Shown here in pieces: positions 8,208-17,730 of a stretch of 64,000 bases of DNA. This DNA comes from Photobacterium sp. TY1-4 (lineage in GTDB: Bacteria; Pseudomonadota; Gammaproteobacteria; Enterobacterales; Vibrionaceae): positions 310,001 through 374,000 of the forward strand of contig NZ_CP099734.1 of assembly GCF_025398175.1 (NCBI RefSeq), given 5' to 3'. The notes under the pieces were generated by a model. That model was not told where the DNA came from. It searched no databases and saw only the letters and a list, made by a program, of their open reading frames with translations. Position numbers and translations under genes: made by a program. Within the stretch, counting starts at the first letter, position 1; every line of letters starts with the position of its first letter.

Positions 8208-11066
8208 TTATCGGGCCTCGGCCAGCTCGGGGTTGGTGGCGGCCGGGAGCAACGGCTTGAGGAAGCGCGCTGTATGGGAGCCTTCAACCCGGGCCACCTG
8301 CTCCGGGGTACCGGTGGCAATGATTTCACCGCCGCCGCTGCCGCCTTCCGGACCCAGATCGATGATCCAGTCCGCGGTCTTGATCACATCCAGGTTATGT
8401 TCGATCACCACAATGGTGTTGCCGTGATCCCGCAGGCGGTGCAGCACACTGAGTAGCTGCTGGATATCGTGGAAATGCAGACCGGTGGTTGGCTCATCCA
8501 GAATATACAGGGTCTTTCCTGTATCGCGCTTGGATAACTCGCGTGCCAGTTTGACCCGTTGGGCCTCACCACCGGACAGGGTGGTCGCGGCTTGGCCCAG
8601 CCGGATATAAGATAGGCCAACATCCATCAGCGTCTGCAGTTTTCTTGCAATTGCTGGAACCGCATCAAAGAATTCCCGCGCATCTTCCACCGTCAGCGCC
8701 AGCACTTCATCAATGCTCTTGCCTTTGTAGCGGATCTCCAGGGTTTCCCGGTTATAGCGCTTGCCGTGGCAGGCATCGCAAGGCACGTAGACATCCGGCA
8801 GGAAGTGCATTTCAACTTTCAGTACCCCATCACCCTGGCAGGCTTCGCAGCGTCCGCCTTTGACGTTGAAACTGAAACGGCCCGGTTTGTAGCCGCGCGA
8901 GCGGGACTCCTGGGTACCGGAAAACAGTTCGCGGATCGGGGTGAAGATGCCGGTATAGGTCGCCGGGTTGGAGCGCGGCGTCCGTCCAATCGGGCTCTGG
9001 TCGATATCGATCACCTTGTCGCAGTGGTCCAGATCGCGGATTTCCCGGTACGGCGCGGCGTCACCGGCGGTTGCCCCGTTGAGCTGGTGGTGGGCAATCT
9101 TGAAGAAAGTGTCGTTGATCAGGGTTGATTTCCCGGAGCCGGAAACACCGGTCACGCAGGTCAGCAGGCCGACCGGGATTTCGACATCAACGTTCTTCAG
9201 GTTGTTGCCGGTCGCGCCGATCAGCTTGACGGTCCGCTCGGGATCCATCGCGACCCGCTGCTCAGGGACGGCAATGCTTTTCTTGCCGCTGAGGTACTGG
9301 CCGGTCAGTGAGGCGTCGGAGGCAAGGATATCTGCCAGGGTACCTTCGGCAATCACGTTGCCGCCGTGGACCCCGGCACCCGGACCGATATCGATCACAT
9401 GGTCGGCGGTGCGGATGGCGTCCTCATCGTGCTCGACCACGATCACCGTATTGCCGAGATCCCGCAGGTGGGTCAGGGTGCTGAGCAGGCGCTCGTTATC
9501 GCGCTGGTGGAGGCCGATGGACGGCTCGTCCAGCACGTACATCACGCCGACCAGCCCGGCGCCAATCTGGCTGGCCAGACGGATCCGCTGGGCTTCACCG
9601 CCGGACAGGGTCTCGGCGCTGCGGGACAGGTTGAGGTAGTTAAGGCCGACATTGACCAGAAAGTGCAGCCGATCGGAGATCTCTTTCAGCACTTTTTCCG
9701 CAATTTTGGCTCGCTGCCCGACCAGCGACAGGTTGCCGAAGAAATCCAGCGCCTCATTAATACTCATCTCGCTGATCTGCGGCAAGGTGGTGTCGGCGAC
9801 AAAGACGTTGCGGGCTTCCAGGCGCAGGCGCGAGCCGTGGCAACTGCTGCATGGCTTGGTCGAGATAAACTTGATCAGATCCTCACGCACCGAGTTGGAC
9901 TCGGTTTCGCGGTAGCGGCGCTCCATGTTGTTGAGGATCCCCTCGAACGGATGACGCCGGACCGTAATATCGCCGCGGTCATTGATGTACTTAAATTCGA
10001 TTTCCTGCTTGCCGGACCCCTTGAGGATCACCTGCTGGGTTTTCTGCGGTAGGCTGTTGAACGGCGCTTCGACGTCAAAGTCATAGTGCTCGGCCATCGA
10101 GGTGAGCATCTGGAAATAATAGAAGTTGCGTTTGTCCCAGCCGCGGATCGCCCCGCCGGCCAGGCTCAGCTCGCCGTTCTGGACCACTCGTTCCGGATCG
10201 AAATATTGCTGCACGCCCAAGCCGTCACAGGTGCCGCAGGCACCGGCCGGGTTGTTGAAGGAAAACAGGCGCGGCTCGAGTTCCTGCATACTGTAGCCGC
10301 AATGCGGGCAGGCAAAGTTGGCGGAGAAAATGATTTCCTCGTGTTCGCCGGCCGTCATCGGGCTGACCACCACGGTCCCGCCGGACAGCTCCAGCGCGGT
10401 TTCGAACGATTCTGCCAGACGCTGTTGCAGATCGTCGCGGACCTTGAATCGATCGACGACCACTTCGATGGTGTGCTTCTTGTGCAGCTCCAGCGTCGGC
10501 GGATCGGACAGGTCGCAGACTTCACCATCGATCCGGGCGCGGATATAGCCCTGGGCGGCAAGGTTGGCCAGGGTCTTGACGTGCTCCCCCTTGCGCTCTT
10601 TGACTACGGGGGCCAGCAGCATCATCTTGCTGCCTTCGGGCAGGGCCAGCACTTGATCGACCATCTGGCTGACGGTTTGTGCTGCCAGGGCCACATGGTG
10701 CGTCGGACAGCGTGGCTCACCGACCCGGGCAAACAGCAGTCGCAGGTAGTCATACACCTCGGTGATGGTCCCGACGGTCGAGCGCGGGTTGTGGGAGGTT
10801 GACTTCTGCTCAATGGAGATGGCCGGAGACAAGCCTTCGATATGGTCGACATCCGGTTTTTCCATCAGTGACAGAAACTGCCGGGCATAGGCCGAGAGGG
10901 ATTCGACATAGCGGCGCTGGCCTTCGGCGTAGAGTGTATCGAATGCCAGGGAAGATTTCCCCGAGCCGGACAGGCCGGTGATCACAATCAGCTTGTCACG
11001 TGGCAGAGTTAGACTGATGTTTTTGAGGTTATGGGTCCGGGCACCCCTGACTTCGATTTGATCCAT
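8208..11066 (-). CDS. uvrA: UvrABC excision nuclease subunit A
   Basis: UvrA is the damage-sensing ATPase that loads UvrB onto lesions during nucleotide excision repair. The 952-residue protein carries both ABC modules: Walker [10 protein letters not shown] at 31-39 and a second GVSGSGKST past the middle, two LSGGEAQR signatures, and two zinc modules (CPHC...CGTC and CEAC...CDAC). The chosen ATG at 11064-11066 gives the family N-terminus [16 protein letters not shown]; a TTG eight codons upstream is open but not homologous. Neither start has a clear Shine-Dalgarno. It is slightly longer than the E. coli protein because of a variable C-terminal tail. It is divergent from ssb, with a LexA box next to its promoter, so SOS induction is expected. 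Confidence 0.97.
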   Translation of the reverse strand: MDQIEVRGARTHNLKNISLTLPRDKLIVITGLSGSGKSSLAFDTLYAEGQRRYVESLSAYARQFLSLMEKPDVDHIEGLSPAISIEQKSTSHNPRSTVGTITEVYDYLRLLFARVGEPRCPTHHVALAAQTVSQMVDQVLALPEGSKMMLLAPVVKERKGEHVKTLANLAAQGYIRARIDGEVCDLSDPPTLELHKKHTIEVVVDRFKVRDDLQQRLAESFETALELSGGTVVVSPMTAGEHEEIIFSANFACPHCGYSMQELEPRLFSFNNPAGACGTCDGLGVQQYFDPERVVQNGELSLAGGAIRGWDKRNFYYFQMLTSMAEHYDFDVEAPFNSLPQKTQQVILKGSGKQEIEFKYINDRGDITVRRHPFEGILNNMERRYRETESNSVREDLIKFISTKPCSSCHGSRLRLEARNVFVADTTLPQISEMSINEALDFFGNLSLVGQRAKIAEKVLKEISDRLHFLVNVGLNYLNLSRSAETLSGGEAQRIRLASQIGAGLVGVMYVLDEPSIGLHQRDNERLLSTLTHLRDLGNTVIVVEHDEDAIRTADHVIDIGPGAGVHGGNVIAEGTLADILASDASLTGQYLSGKKSIAVPEQRVAMDPERTVKLIGATGNNLKNVDVEIPVGLLTCVTGVSGSGKSTLINDTFFKIAHHQLNGATAGDAAPYREIRDLDHCDKVIDIDQSPIGRTPRSNPATYTGIFTPIRELFSGTQESRSRGYKPGRFSFNVKGGRCEACQGDGVLKVEMHFLPDVYVPCDACHGKRYNRETLEIRYKGKSIDEVLALTVEDAREFFDAVPAIARKLQTLMDVGLSYIRLGQAATTLSGGEAQRVKLARELSKRDTGKTLYILDEPTTGLHFHDIQQLLSVLHRLRDHGNTIVVIEHNLDVIKTADWIIDLGPEGGSGGGEIIATGTPEQVARVEGSHTARFLKPLLPAATNPELAEAR

Positions 11067-11101
11067 AGTATGTGAGCTTATGACTGACAAAGTGGGCCGT
11101 C

Positions 11102-11130
11102 ATTATCACACAAGGCGAAAACGCTTGAAA
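11102..11130 (-). promoter_or_regulatory. Candidate uvrA promoter
   Basis: On the minus strand GATAAT (11102-11107, five of six -10 bases) has TTTCAA (11125-11130) 17 bases upstream as a weak -35. The LexA box at 11138-11153 abuts this -35 region, a good position for repression. Confidence 0.4.
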
Positions 11131-11137
11131 GTGGAAA

Positions 11138-11153
11138 CTGTATAAAGATACAG
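11138..11153. promoter_or_regulatory. LexA (SOS) box between uvrA and ssb
   Basis: CTGTATAAAGATACAG fits the gamma-proteobacterial LexA operator CTGT-N8-ACAG with an A/T-rich core close to the TATATATA consensus. It lies 71 bases upstream of the uvrA start. E. coli has one SOS operator in the equivalent uvrA-ssb gap. Confidence 0.88.
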
Positions 11154-11353
11154 TGTTTGGAGCGATTATTGAGCATTTTGTCCAGGGGCAGATCCGGGCC
11201 GCAGTGGCGTGGGGAAACGTGCCGGGCGGCAGCCGGATTGCCGCGGATGAAACGCGAGGATAATTTTGCGCGGAATCACACGGTCTCGCCCTGTTCCCGA
11301 ACCGGGCAGCATGGTAGACTGCGCGATTCAGTATAAACTTTGAGTAGCAGCCG

Positions 11354-11369
11354 CTGTAGCAGAATACAG
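11354..11369. promoter_or_regulatory. Second candidate LexA box, just ahead of ssb
   Basis: CTGTAGCAGAATACAG also matches CTGT-N8-ACAG and ends 26 bases before the ssb ATG. Its core is less A/T-alternating than the other box, so affinity may be low. The rest of the 329-base gap (11067-11395) holds no gene. Confidence 0.5.
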
Positions 11370-11395
11370 CCCAGCGATCAGATCTGGAGTGAATT

Positions 11396-11956
11396 ATGGC
11401 CAGTCGTGGCATCAATAAAGTTATCCTGGTGGGTAACCTAGGAAATGATCCGGAAATCCGTTACATGCCGAATGGTGGTGCAGTAGCAAATATTACCGTT
11501 GCTACTTCTGAGTCATGGCGTGACAAGAGCACCGGTGAGCAGCGTGAAAAAACTGAATGGCACCGTGTGGCGCTGTTCGGCAAGTTAGCAGAAGTGGCTG
11601 GTGAGTACCTGCGTAAAGGCTCGCAAGTTTACATCGAAGGCCAGCTGCAAACCCGCAAGTGGCAAGATCAGAACGGCCAGGACCGTTACACGACTGAGAT
11701 CGTGGTTCAGGGTTACAACGGCATCATGCAGATGCTGGGTGGCCGTCAGGGCGGTGGCCAGGGGATGGGCGCACCAATGGGTGGTCAGCAGCAGCAGGGT
11801 GGTTGGGGACAACCGCAGCAACCGGCAGCCGCACCACAGCAGGGTTATGCGCCGCAGCAGTCAGCCCCGCAGCATCAAGCGCCGCAACAGCCACAACAGC
11901 CTCAGCAGCAGTATAACGAACCGCCGATGGATTTCGACGACGATATCCCGTTCTGA
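11396..11956 (+). CDS. ssb: Single-stranded DNA-binding protein
   Basis: SSB coats single-stranded DNA during replication, repair and recombination. The 186-residue protein has an OB-fold in residues 1-110 (opening [16 protein letters not shown]), a glutamine-, proline- and glycine-rich disordered linker from about 115 to 175, and the acidic tip DDDIPF that docks partner proteins. The ATG has GGAG at 11386-11389 with a six-base gap. It is divergent from uvrA, as in E. coli. As I recall, galU and qstR separate uvrA from ssb in V. cholerae; they are absent here. Confidence 0.97.
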   Translation: MASRGINKVILVGNLGNDPEIRYMPNGGAVANITVATSESWRDKSTGEQREKTEWHRVALFGKLAEVAGEYLRKGSQVYIEGQLQTRKWQDQNGQDRYTTEIVVQGYNGIMQMLGGRQGGGQGMGAPMGGQQQQGGWGQPQQPAAAPQQGYAPQQSAPQHQAPQQPQQPQQQYNEPPMDFDDDIPF

Positions 11957-11982
11957 GTCGACAGGTTTGACTGACGGTTGAT

Positions 11983-12012
11983 AAAAAAGCAGCGCCCGGC
12001 GCTGCTTTTTTA
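11983..12012. terminator. Bidirectional terminator between ssb and the LysR gene
   Basis: GCAGCGCC and GGCGCTGC form a stem flanked by A6 on the left and T6 on the right, so it can terminate both converging transcripts. Confidence 0.9.
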
Positions 12013-12030
12013 TTGGCTGAAAATGATGCC

Positions 12031-12912
12031 TCAACCGGCGTTGGCCTTGTCTTTGATAAAATCGATGAACAACTTGGTTTTCACGTGGTTGTATTCGAGT
12101 TTGGGGTAATAGGCAAACGCAGCGCTCCGGGGTTGCTTCAGGGCTGGTAGCACCGGGACCAGCAGGCCCTTGCACAGCTCGCGCTGGACCATTTTCTCCC
12201 CGGTCAGGATGATCCCCATCCCTGCGACTGCGGCGGCCACCAGGGCTTCGGGGTTTTGGGTGGTGAAATTACCGCGCAGGCGCAGGCGGACGTTGTTTTC
12301 AAACACATGCTCTTGCTCATGACCATGGTTGCCGAACAACAGGCAGTTATGCTGCGCCAGCTGCTCCGGGCTGCTGATGTGTGGCTTGTTGTCCAGGTAG
12401 CCCGGGGCGGCATAGAACCCGGGCTGGAAGGAGAACAACCGGGTCGCGATATAGCTGGCTGAATTGAAGTCGGTCAGCTCGCGGCTGATAAAGACATCCA
12501 GGTTGTGATCGGGCAACTGGCCCGGGGTCACCGTGTGCAGCTCGACCTGAATGTTGGGGTAGGTTTCGATAAATTCGGCCAGGTAATAGACCAGCAGGCG
12601 GCTGCCGGTGGCCAGCGGGGCCCCGATCCGCAGTACGCCGCTGACTTCGCCGTAGGTTGACGTGGTTTCAGCCAGCATCTGCTGCCAGTCTTCCAGCAAC
12701 CGGGCGCTGCGCTGATAAAACAGTTTACCGGCGTCGGTCACGGCCAGGCTGCGGGTGGTTCGTTTGAGCAGCTGTACCCCCAGCTGCTGTTCGAGCCAGG
12801 TCAGTCGCTTGGACAGCGCAGAGCTGGAGGTATTGAGTTTGGTCGCGGCCTGGGCCAGCGAGCCTTGGTCGACAACGGTGACAAAACTGTTCGTACAGGT
12901 GATCCAATCCAT
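12031..12912 (-). CDS. LysR-family transcriptional regulator
   Basis: The 293-residue protein begins with the LysR winged helix-turn-helix (residues 1-60, with QGSLAQAATKLNTSSSALSK) and continues into a periplasmic-binding-like effector domain. The sequence does not reveal the effector or target. It is divergent from csrD with a 267-base gap and converges on ssb. LysR proteins often act on the divergent neighbour, so control of csrD is possible but unproven. The ATG at 12910-12912 has only a weak AGAAAG ribosome site. Confidence 0.9.
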   Translation of the reverse strand: MDWITCTNSFVTVVDQGSLAQAATKLNTSSSALSKRLTWLEQQLGVQLLKRTTRSLAVTDAGKLFYQRSARLLEDWQQMLAETTSTYGEVSGVLRIGAPLATGSRLLVYYLAEFIETYPNIQVELHTVTPGQLPDHNLDVFISRELTDFNSASYIATRLFSFQPGFYAAPGYLDNKPHISSPEQLAQHNCLLFGNHGHEQEHVFENNVRLRLRGNFTTQNPEALVAAAVAGMGIILTGEKMVQRELCKGLLVPVLPALKQPRSAAFAYYPKLEYNHVKTKLFIDFIKDKANAG

Positions 12913-13179
12913 TCTTTCTATCCGCAGGCGGTGACGGTAACCAGTTGACCATCATAACAAATTGGACGGGAACTGCTTGCCTTCTGCTGACCGGGGATTC
13001 GGATCAAAGTCAGTGCGCCGCGTCTGCTCTTGGGATTAGCTTCAAAAGGCTAAATTTTACAAATTGTTAAAGTGTCGGCTCACCCACTGACCTCCCGGGT
13101 CGGGAGTGGTACTTTGCAACTTTCACCGGCGGGTTGGCCGCCGGAAATATCGTCCATAACCGAGTTCAGTTGGATTTTT
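12913..13179. other. Divergent intergenic region, LysR gene / csrD
   Basis: This 267-base gap should hold both promoters. A TATGAT on the minus strand at 12951-12956 could be the -10 of the LysR gene, but no good -35 accompanies it. On the plus strand an A/T-rich patch (about 13045-13072) precedes csrD. I could not define a promoter with confidence, nor a dyad of the T-N11-A LysR type. Confidence 0.3.
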
Positions 13180-15108
13180 ATGAGAAAAGCCTCAGGGATG
13201 AAGTTGACCAACCGCCTGGTGGCGTTTGTGACGCTCATTGTAATTTGTGCCATTTTCGTCATTTTCATTGGTGGTGCCGTCAGCTTTCGCAAGCTGGGGC
13301 AGGATTATCTGACCCATTATCTTGACGGGGTGGTGGCGGTCATTGATCAGGAGTTGGCCGACCCGCAGGGGGCGGATTCCCTGTCGCGCTGGCTGCCCAA
13401 ATTGCTCAAGGCCAGTAACGTGGTGGAGCTTGAAATCGCCAGTCCGGCCGGGGTGATGTACGCCTATAAGGGGTTGCAGCCGATCAATGATCCGGCGGTT
13501 TTGCACCAGGGCAATTATACCCTGAGCCATAATCCCGGCTTTACGGTGCACTTAAAGTCCATCCCGCCGTATACCGAATTTACCTACTCCATCGGGGCCA
13601 TGTCGTCGATCAGCCTGGCGGTGGTGATCATTATTCTGGGTCTGGTCTGGGGAATGAACTGGCTGCGCCAGCAGTTGTATGGCTCTGAGTTGCTCGAGCA
13701 CCGTGGACGGATGATCCTGGCCGGGAAAGTGGATGACAATGCCGTCGGCGACGAGCTGGAATGGCCAGCGACGGCCAGCCTGGCGCTGGATCAGATGATT
13801 GCCGAACTCAAAGATGCCCGCCAGGAGCGCAGCCGATTTGACACCTTCATCCGGACCCATACCTTTTTGGATCAGCTGACCGGTGCGGCCAACCGGGTGC
13901 TGTTTGACAGCCGGCTGCAATCGCTGGTGCAGGAGCCGGAAACCCACGGCGCGGTCCTGATGGTCCGGATTGAGGATTGGGAAGAGCTGCTCGCCGAGCA
14001 GGGCAAAGAGGTGGCGGATGAGTTGATCCAGGATGTCGGGATGATCCTGTCCAACCTGATCCAGCGCTACCCCGACACTGTGCTGGCCCGTTATTTCGAT
14101 GCGGAGTTTGCGATTTTGTTGCCGCAGCAACCGGCCAAAGAAGTGAAGCAGTTTGCCAACCAGTTGCTGAAAGCCCTGGATCGGTTGGATCCCCCGGCGC
14201 CGCTGCAGCCGGACAACTGGTGCCATATCGGGATGACCTACTGCGCCAGCGGGGATCGCCGGGGACGGATCATGGACGCGGCAGATATGGCGCTGCGCAG
14301 TGCTCAGCTGCAGGGCACCAACAGCTGGGATACCTTCCAGAAAGCGCCGCAGTTTGAAGAAGGCCGGGGCAGCGTGCGCTGGCGCAGTCTGCTGGATCAG
14401 GCGTTTGACGGCGGCGGAGTGCTGTTGTATCAGCAACCGGCGCTGACCCTGGATCACCAGGTGATCCACCGGGAGCTGCTGGCCCGGATCCCGGATGAGC
14501 AAGGGAAGCTGATCAAAGCGTCCCATTTCTTGAGTGCCGTGACTCAGGTGGGGTACCACACCAGGATGGACAAGGTAGTGGTGGCGAAGACCCTGACCAT
14601 GCTTAAGCACGGACCGGTCGGGGATGCCCTGTCGGTGAATGTCAGTGTCGAAGCGCTGCTGGAGAAGGCGTTTGTACGCTGGTTGCGTGACGAGTTGTTG
14701 CAGACCCCGAGAACGGTGCTCAACCGGCTGTCGTTTGAAATTCCGGAAAGCAGCCTGGTCAAGCACCTTGATGCGATGCGCCCGGTGGCCCGGATGTTGG
14801 TGGGGCTGGGCTGTAAGCTGGTGGTCGATCAGGCCGGTCGCACCATTGTCAGCACCCACTATATCAAAGACGTGAAAGCCGATTACATCAAGCTGCACCG
14901 GGGATTGATCCGGGGCATTCACCAACGGCAGGAAAACCAGCTGTTTGTCCGCAGTATGCTGGGGGCCTGTGCCAACTCGGCCGCGCAGGTGATTGCTGTC
15001 GGGGTGGAAAATGATCAGGAATGGCAAGTGTTGAAGCAATTGGGCGTTCAGGGCGGTCAGGGACGTTTCTTTACCCGCGAAATGTCGTGTGGCTCTAAAG
15101 AGGTCTAA
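13180..15108 (+). CDS. csrD: CsrD/MshH: degenerate GGDEF-EAL membrane protein
   Basis: CsrD (called MshH in Vibrio) promotes RNase E decay of the Csr small RNAs and does not itself make or break cyclic di-GMP. The ~642-residue protein has a transmembrane segment near the N-terminus (VTLIVICAIFVIFIGGA), a second one at about residues 140-165, a HAMP-like linker, then GGDEF and EAL domains. Both catalytic signatures are lost: ARYFDAEF replaces RYGGDEF, and RELLAR stands where EAL is expected. That fits CsrD. The start is uncertain: ATG 13180 has a weak GGA, while ATG 13198 (MKLTNRLVAFVTL) matches the E. coli N-terminus. It heads the MSHA locus. Confidence 0.9.
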   Translation: MRKASGMKLTNRLVAFVTLIVICAIFVIFIGGAVSFRKLGQDYLTHYLDGVVAVIDQELADPQGADSLSRWLPKLLKASNVVELEIASPAGVMYAYKGLQPINDPAVLHQGNYTLSHNPGFTVHLKSIPPYTEFTYSIGAMSSISLAVVIIILGLVWGMNWLRQQLYGSELLEHRGRMILAGKVDDNAVGDELEWPATASLALDQMIAELKDARQERSRFDTFIRTHTFLDQLTGAANRVLFDSRLQSLVQEPETHGAVLMVRIEDWEELLAEQGKEVADELIQDVGMILSNLIQRYPDTVLARYFDAEFAILLPQQPAKEVKQFANQLLKALDRLDPPAPLQPDNWCHIGMTYCASGDRRGRIMDAADMALRSAQLQGTNSWDTFQKAPQFEEGRGSVRWRSLLDQAFDGGGVLLYQQPALTLDHQVIHRELLARIPDEQGKLIKASHFLSAVTQVGYHTRMDKVVVAKTLTMLKHGPVGDALSVNVSVEALLEKAFVRWLRDELLQTPRTVLNRLSFEIPESSLVKHLDAMRPVARMLVGLGCKLVVDQAGRTIVSTHYIKDVKADYIKLHRGLIRGIHQRQENQLFVRSMLGACANSAAQVIAVGVENDQEWQVLKQLGVQGGQGRFFTREMSCGSKEV

Positions 15109-15144
15109 CCTCTGGTATCTGAATGACAAGAAAATACTATATTA

Positions 15145-15173
15145 TTGATAAAATATCCTTATAATAGTCAAAT
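15145..15173 (+). promoter_or_regulatory. A/T-rich promoter region of the msh assembly operon
   Basis: Between csrD and mshI lies a distinctly A/T-rich island (about 15119-15180). TTGATA at 15145-15150 is followed after 17 bases by TCAAAT (15168-15173); a perfect TATAAT also occurs at 15160-15165 but lacks a matched -35. V. cholerae is reported to have a promoter in this area. The active element cannot be decided from sequence. Confidence 0.45.
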
Positions 15174-15247
15174 TATTGACGGAGTGGCGTTATCCGTATT
15201 TTCGCGTTGCAAAGAAGACCTATGGTAGAAAGGCTGGCTGGAATTTC

Positions 15248-16762
15248 ATGAAATCTAACCCGTTGCTTAACAGATATTTTCAGAAGAAAAGACGGATAAA
15301 GACGGCAAGCCTGGCGATTTTTACCGATTCCGTCACGCTTGTGTATGAAAGTGACACGGGATGGGTGTGTGATCAGCAGGCCGCGATGACGCAGGAAGAG
15401 CGCGTTGCGACTGTGGCCGGGCTGATCACGCGTCATCAGCTGGATGGCGCGCAGTTCCGCCTGGTGCTGGGCCATGGCCTGTACCAGAGCATGCTGATCG
15501 AAAAGCCGGATTTGCCCCGCGATGAGTATCCGACGGCGCTGCCGTTTCTGGTCAAAGATTTAGTCAACGAATCGCCGGCTTCGCTGGTTGCTGACGGTTT
15601 TCCGGCGCCGCTGAAAGAGCGGCTTCAGGTGTTTGTCACCGGGCGGGATCAGGTGATGCAGTTTGTCCGGGTGTGTACGGATGCGGGCGGGACGGTAGCG
15701 TTGATCACCGCTGAAGAAGTGGTGTGGGGCCAGCTCACGTCACCGACCCTTAACCAGCTGGTGATGCACCGCCGCCACCAGGGCAACCTGCAACTGACGG
15801 CTTTTCAGAGCCAGGAGATGTGTTTCCAGCGCCTGCTGCGCGGCTTTCCTGTGCCGTTGCTGTCGCCGTCTGAAGGCGATGACATGGCCACTGCGTTGCA
15901 GCTGGACAGCCTGGCCCTGGAGCTGCAACGCTCCCTGGATTTCCTCAGTGCCCAATTGCGCGATACCCCGATCACACAATTGCTGATCGCTTGCGATGAT
16001 GAAGATGACGACGCGCTGGCGGCGGCCTTGCGTCAACGCTTGAGTGTGGCGGTCCATGCCGTCACGCCTGTGGATCCGATACTGGCCGGCAATGCGGCCC
16101 GGATCGCTCAGGCTGCCCTGACCGCGCCGCTGGATCGTGGCATTAATTTCTACAGTGATGCCCTCAAACCGCAAATCCGCTTGATGACCCTGCAAAATGT
16201 CGTGCTGAGCTGGCTGCTCGGGGTGGTGGTGATCGGCTCGCTGGCCGGTTGGCTGGGCTGGCAGAACTATCACCAGGCCCAGCTGCTGGCTGCGGAAAAG
16301 ACCCGGTTGCAGGCCAAGCAGGATGAGCTGGATCGGGCCAAAGTAGCCCTGGCCAAACATATTCCGAGCCAACTGAAAGTCGAGGTCGCCGGGGAGCTGG
16401 AGCAGCACCTGGCAGCCCGTCAGGCAACGCTGGCGGCAATCGAAATGCATGATGACAGCCTCAAGGTGGGGTATGCCGGGATGCTGCAACAATTGTCGCA
16501 GGCAGCCAGCCGCGATATTTCCGTGCAGCGGATCCGGGTCAGCGGCCAGCAGATGGACCTGGAAGGCATTGCCCGGACCCCGGATGCCGTCCCGAACTGG
16601 TTGCAGGCGTTTCAGGCTCATCCGGCCCTGGCGGAGCGCCGTTTTGAGCAAATGACCCTGGGGCGTGATGAGCGCAATGTGGTGACCTTCGCGTTGCATG
16701 CCGAACGTCAGGCGGCAGAACCGCTGGGGCAGGCGCTCTCGAAAATGGGGGACATGCAGTGA
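15248..16762 (+). CDS. mshI: MSHA biogenesis protein MshI (PilM/GspL-like)
   Basis: MshI belongs to the inner-membrane assembly platform of the MSHA pilus, combining an actin-like cytoplasmic domain with a transmembrane helix, in the way of PilM plus PilN or GspL. The 504-residue protein has the actin-like part in residues 1-310, one hydrophobic helix (VVLSWLLGVVVIGSLAGWLGW) near 318-340, and a periplasmic coiled-coil and ferredoxin-like tail. I chose ATG 15248 (MKSNPLLNRYF) with GGA five bases upstream; the frame is open from a TTG at 15176, but that extension is not family-like. The stop overlaps the mshJ start by four bases. Confidence 0.9.
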   Translation: MKSNPLLNRYFQKKRRIKTASLAIFTDSVTLVYESDTGWVCDQQAAMTQEERVATVAGLITRHQLDGAQFRLVLGHGLYQSMLIEKPDLPRDEYPTALPFLVKDLVNESPASLVADGFPAPLKERLQVFVTGRDQVMQFVRVCTDAGGTVALITAEEVVWGQLTSPTLNQLVMHRRHQGNLQLTAFQSQEMCFQRLLRGFPVPLLSPSEGDDMATALQLDSLALELQRSLDFLSAQLRDTPITQLLIACDDEDDDALAAALRQRLSVAVHAVTPVDPILAGNAARIAQAALTAPLDRGINFYSDALKPQIRLMTLQNVVLSWLLGVVVIGSLAGWLGWQNYHQAQLLAAEKTRLQAKQDELDRAKVALAKHIPSQLKVEVAGELEQHLAARQATLAAIEMHDDSLKVGYAGMLQQLSQAASRDISVQRIRVSGQQMDLEGIARTPDAVPNWLQAFQAHPALAERRFEQMTLGRDERNVVTFALHAERQAAEPLGQALSKMGDMQ

Positions 16763-17394
16763 ACTATTGGTACAAATTGAGTGAGCGCTTTGATCTGCTG
16801 ACCCGCCGCGAGCAAGGGTTGATCCTGGTGTCAGGATGGACGGTGCTGTTGTTTGTCGGCTTTATGGTGGTGATTGAACCCAGAATGCAGGCCTTGGATT
16901 CGGTTGAGCGGCAAATCCTGTCATTAGCCGGCCAGCTGTCCAGCAACGAGCAGCAGATCGATCATATTCAGCGAAAGCTGCAACGGGATCCGAACCGGGA
17001 GGTTGAACAGAAAATCAATATGCTGGCGCAGGAAAATGACGCTCTGGAAGCGACACTACAGCAACGGGTGGCCAGCCTGGTTAGCCCGATGCAGATGTCG
17101 GCGTTGCTTGAGCAGGTGCTGAAGCGGACCGATCGGCTGCGCTTGCTGTCGCTGACCTCCATGCCGTCCGCCCAGCTCATCAGCGGCAAAGACGAAGGCT
17201 ATTATATCCACCCGGTTCGGCTGACCTTGCGCGGCCGGTATTTTGATTTGGTGGACTATCTGGATCAGCTCGAAGCCCTGCCGGTGAAATATTACTGGCG
17301 TAGCCTGAATTACCAAGTCGATACCTACCCTTGGGCAGAGATTGAGCTGGAAGTATACACCCTGGGCGAAAGTAAGGACTTTATCGGTGGTTAG
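16759..17394 (+). CDS. mshJ: MSHA biogenesis protein MshJ (PilO/GspM-like)
   Basis: MshJ is the PilO-like alignment component of the pilus machine. The 211-residue protein has a short cytoplasmic N-terminus, one transmembrane helix (about residues 20-40), a coiled coil to about 105 and a small periplasmic domain. The GTG start at 16759 lies within the mshI stop (GTGA overlap) and has a GGGGGA ribosome site with six-base spacing, indicating coupled translation. Confidence 0.9.
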   Translation: MNYWYKLSERFDLLTRREQGLILVSGWTVLLFVGFMVVIEPRMQALDSVERQILSLAGQLSSNEQQIDHIQRKLQRDPNREVEQKINMLAQENDALEATLQQRVASLVSPMQMSALLEQVLKRTDRLRLLSLTSMPSAQLISGKDEGYYIHPVRLTLRGRYFDLVDYLDQLEALPVKYYWRSLNYQVDTYPWAEIELEVYTLGESKDFIGG

Positions 17395-17716
17395 AGCAGG
17401 TTTATTGGGTGCGGTTGTTCTGGCTGCACTGGCCGGGCCGGGCTGGGCCGCCCAGGATCCGACAGCGCCGTTTGGTTGGCAGGCTCCGGCACAGACAAAG
17501 CCGGTTGTCCGGGCGCGGTTGCCCCAGCTGCAGGCAGTGGTCTGCGGCGGGCCGGGTGGTTGCCTCGCCATTTTGAACAACGTCCCGGTGGCGTTGGGAG
17601 AGCGCATCAGCGGGTATACCCTGGCTGAGATCCGGGAAGGGGCAGTCACCCTCAGCCGGGGTGGAAAGCGATGGCGTTTGGAAGTGTTTGCCGACGATAT
17701 CAAAACAAACGATTAA
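17387..17716 (+). CDS. mshK: MSHA biogenesis protein MshK (PilP/GspC-like)
   Basis: MshK is a small exported protein that links the inner-membrane platform to the secretin MshL. The 109 residues begin with a signal peptide (MVRAGLLGAVVLAALAGPGWA, cleavage after AWA-like GWA) followed by AQDPTAPFGW, a pattern common in PilP and GspC proteins. The GTG at 17387 has AAGGA with eight-base spacing and overlaps the end of mshJ by eight bases; the frame is open further upstream inside mshJ, but that part would bury the signal peptide. Confidence 0.87.
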   Translation: MVRAGLLGAVVLAALAGPGWAAQDPTAPFGWQAPAQTKPVVRARLPQLQAVVCGGPGGCLAILNNVPVALGERISGYTLAEIREGAVTLSRGGKRWRLEVFADDIKTND

Positions 17717-17730
17717 TTGAAGTGGTTAAG

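Noticed and set aside
12913..13179. Cyclic-di-GMP (GEMM) riboswitch ahead of csrD or the msh operon
   Set aside because: I could not find the conserved GGTCACGCACAGGGCAAACC-like core there or in the mshF-mshB region.
13552..15129. 525-codon open frame on the minus strand within csrD
   Set aside because: Shadow of csrD; composition His/Gln/Arg-rich, no ribosome site, no recognisable domain.
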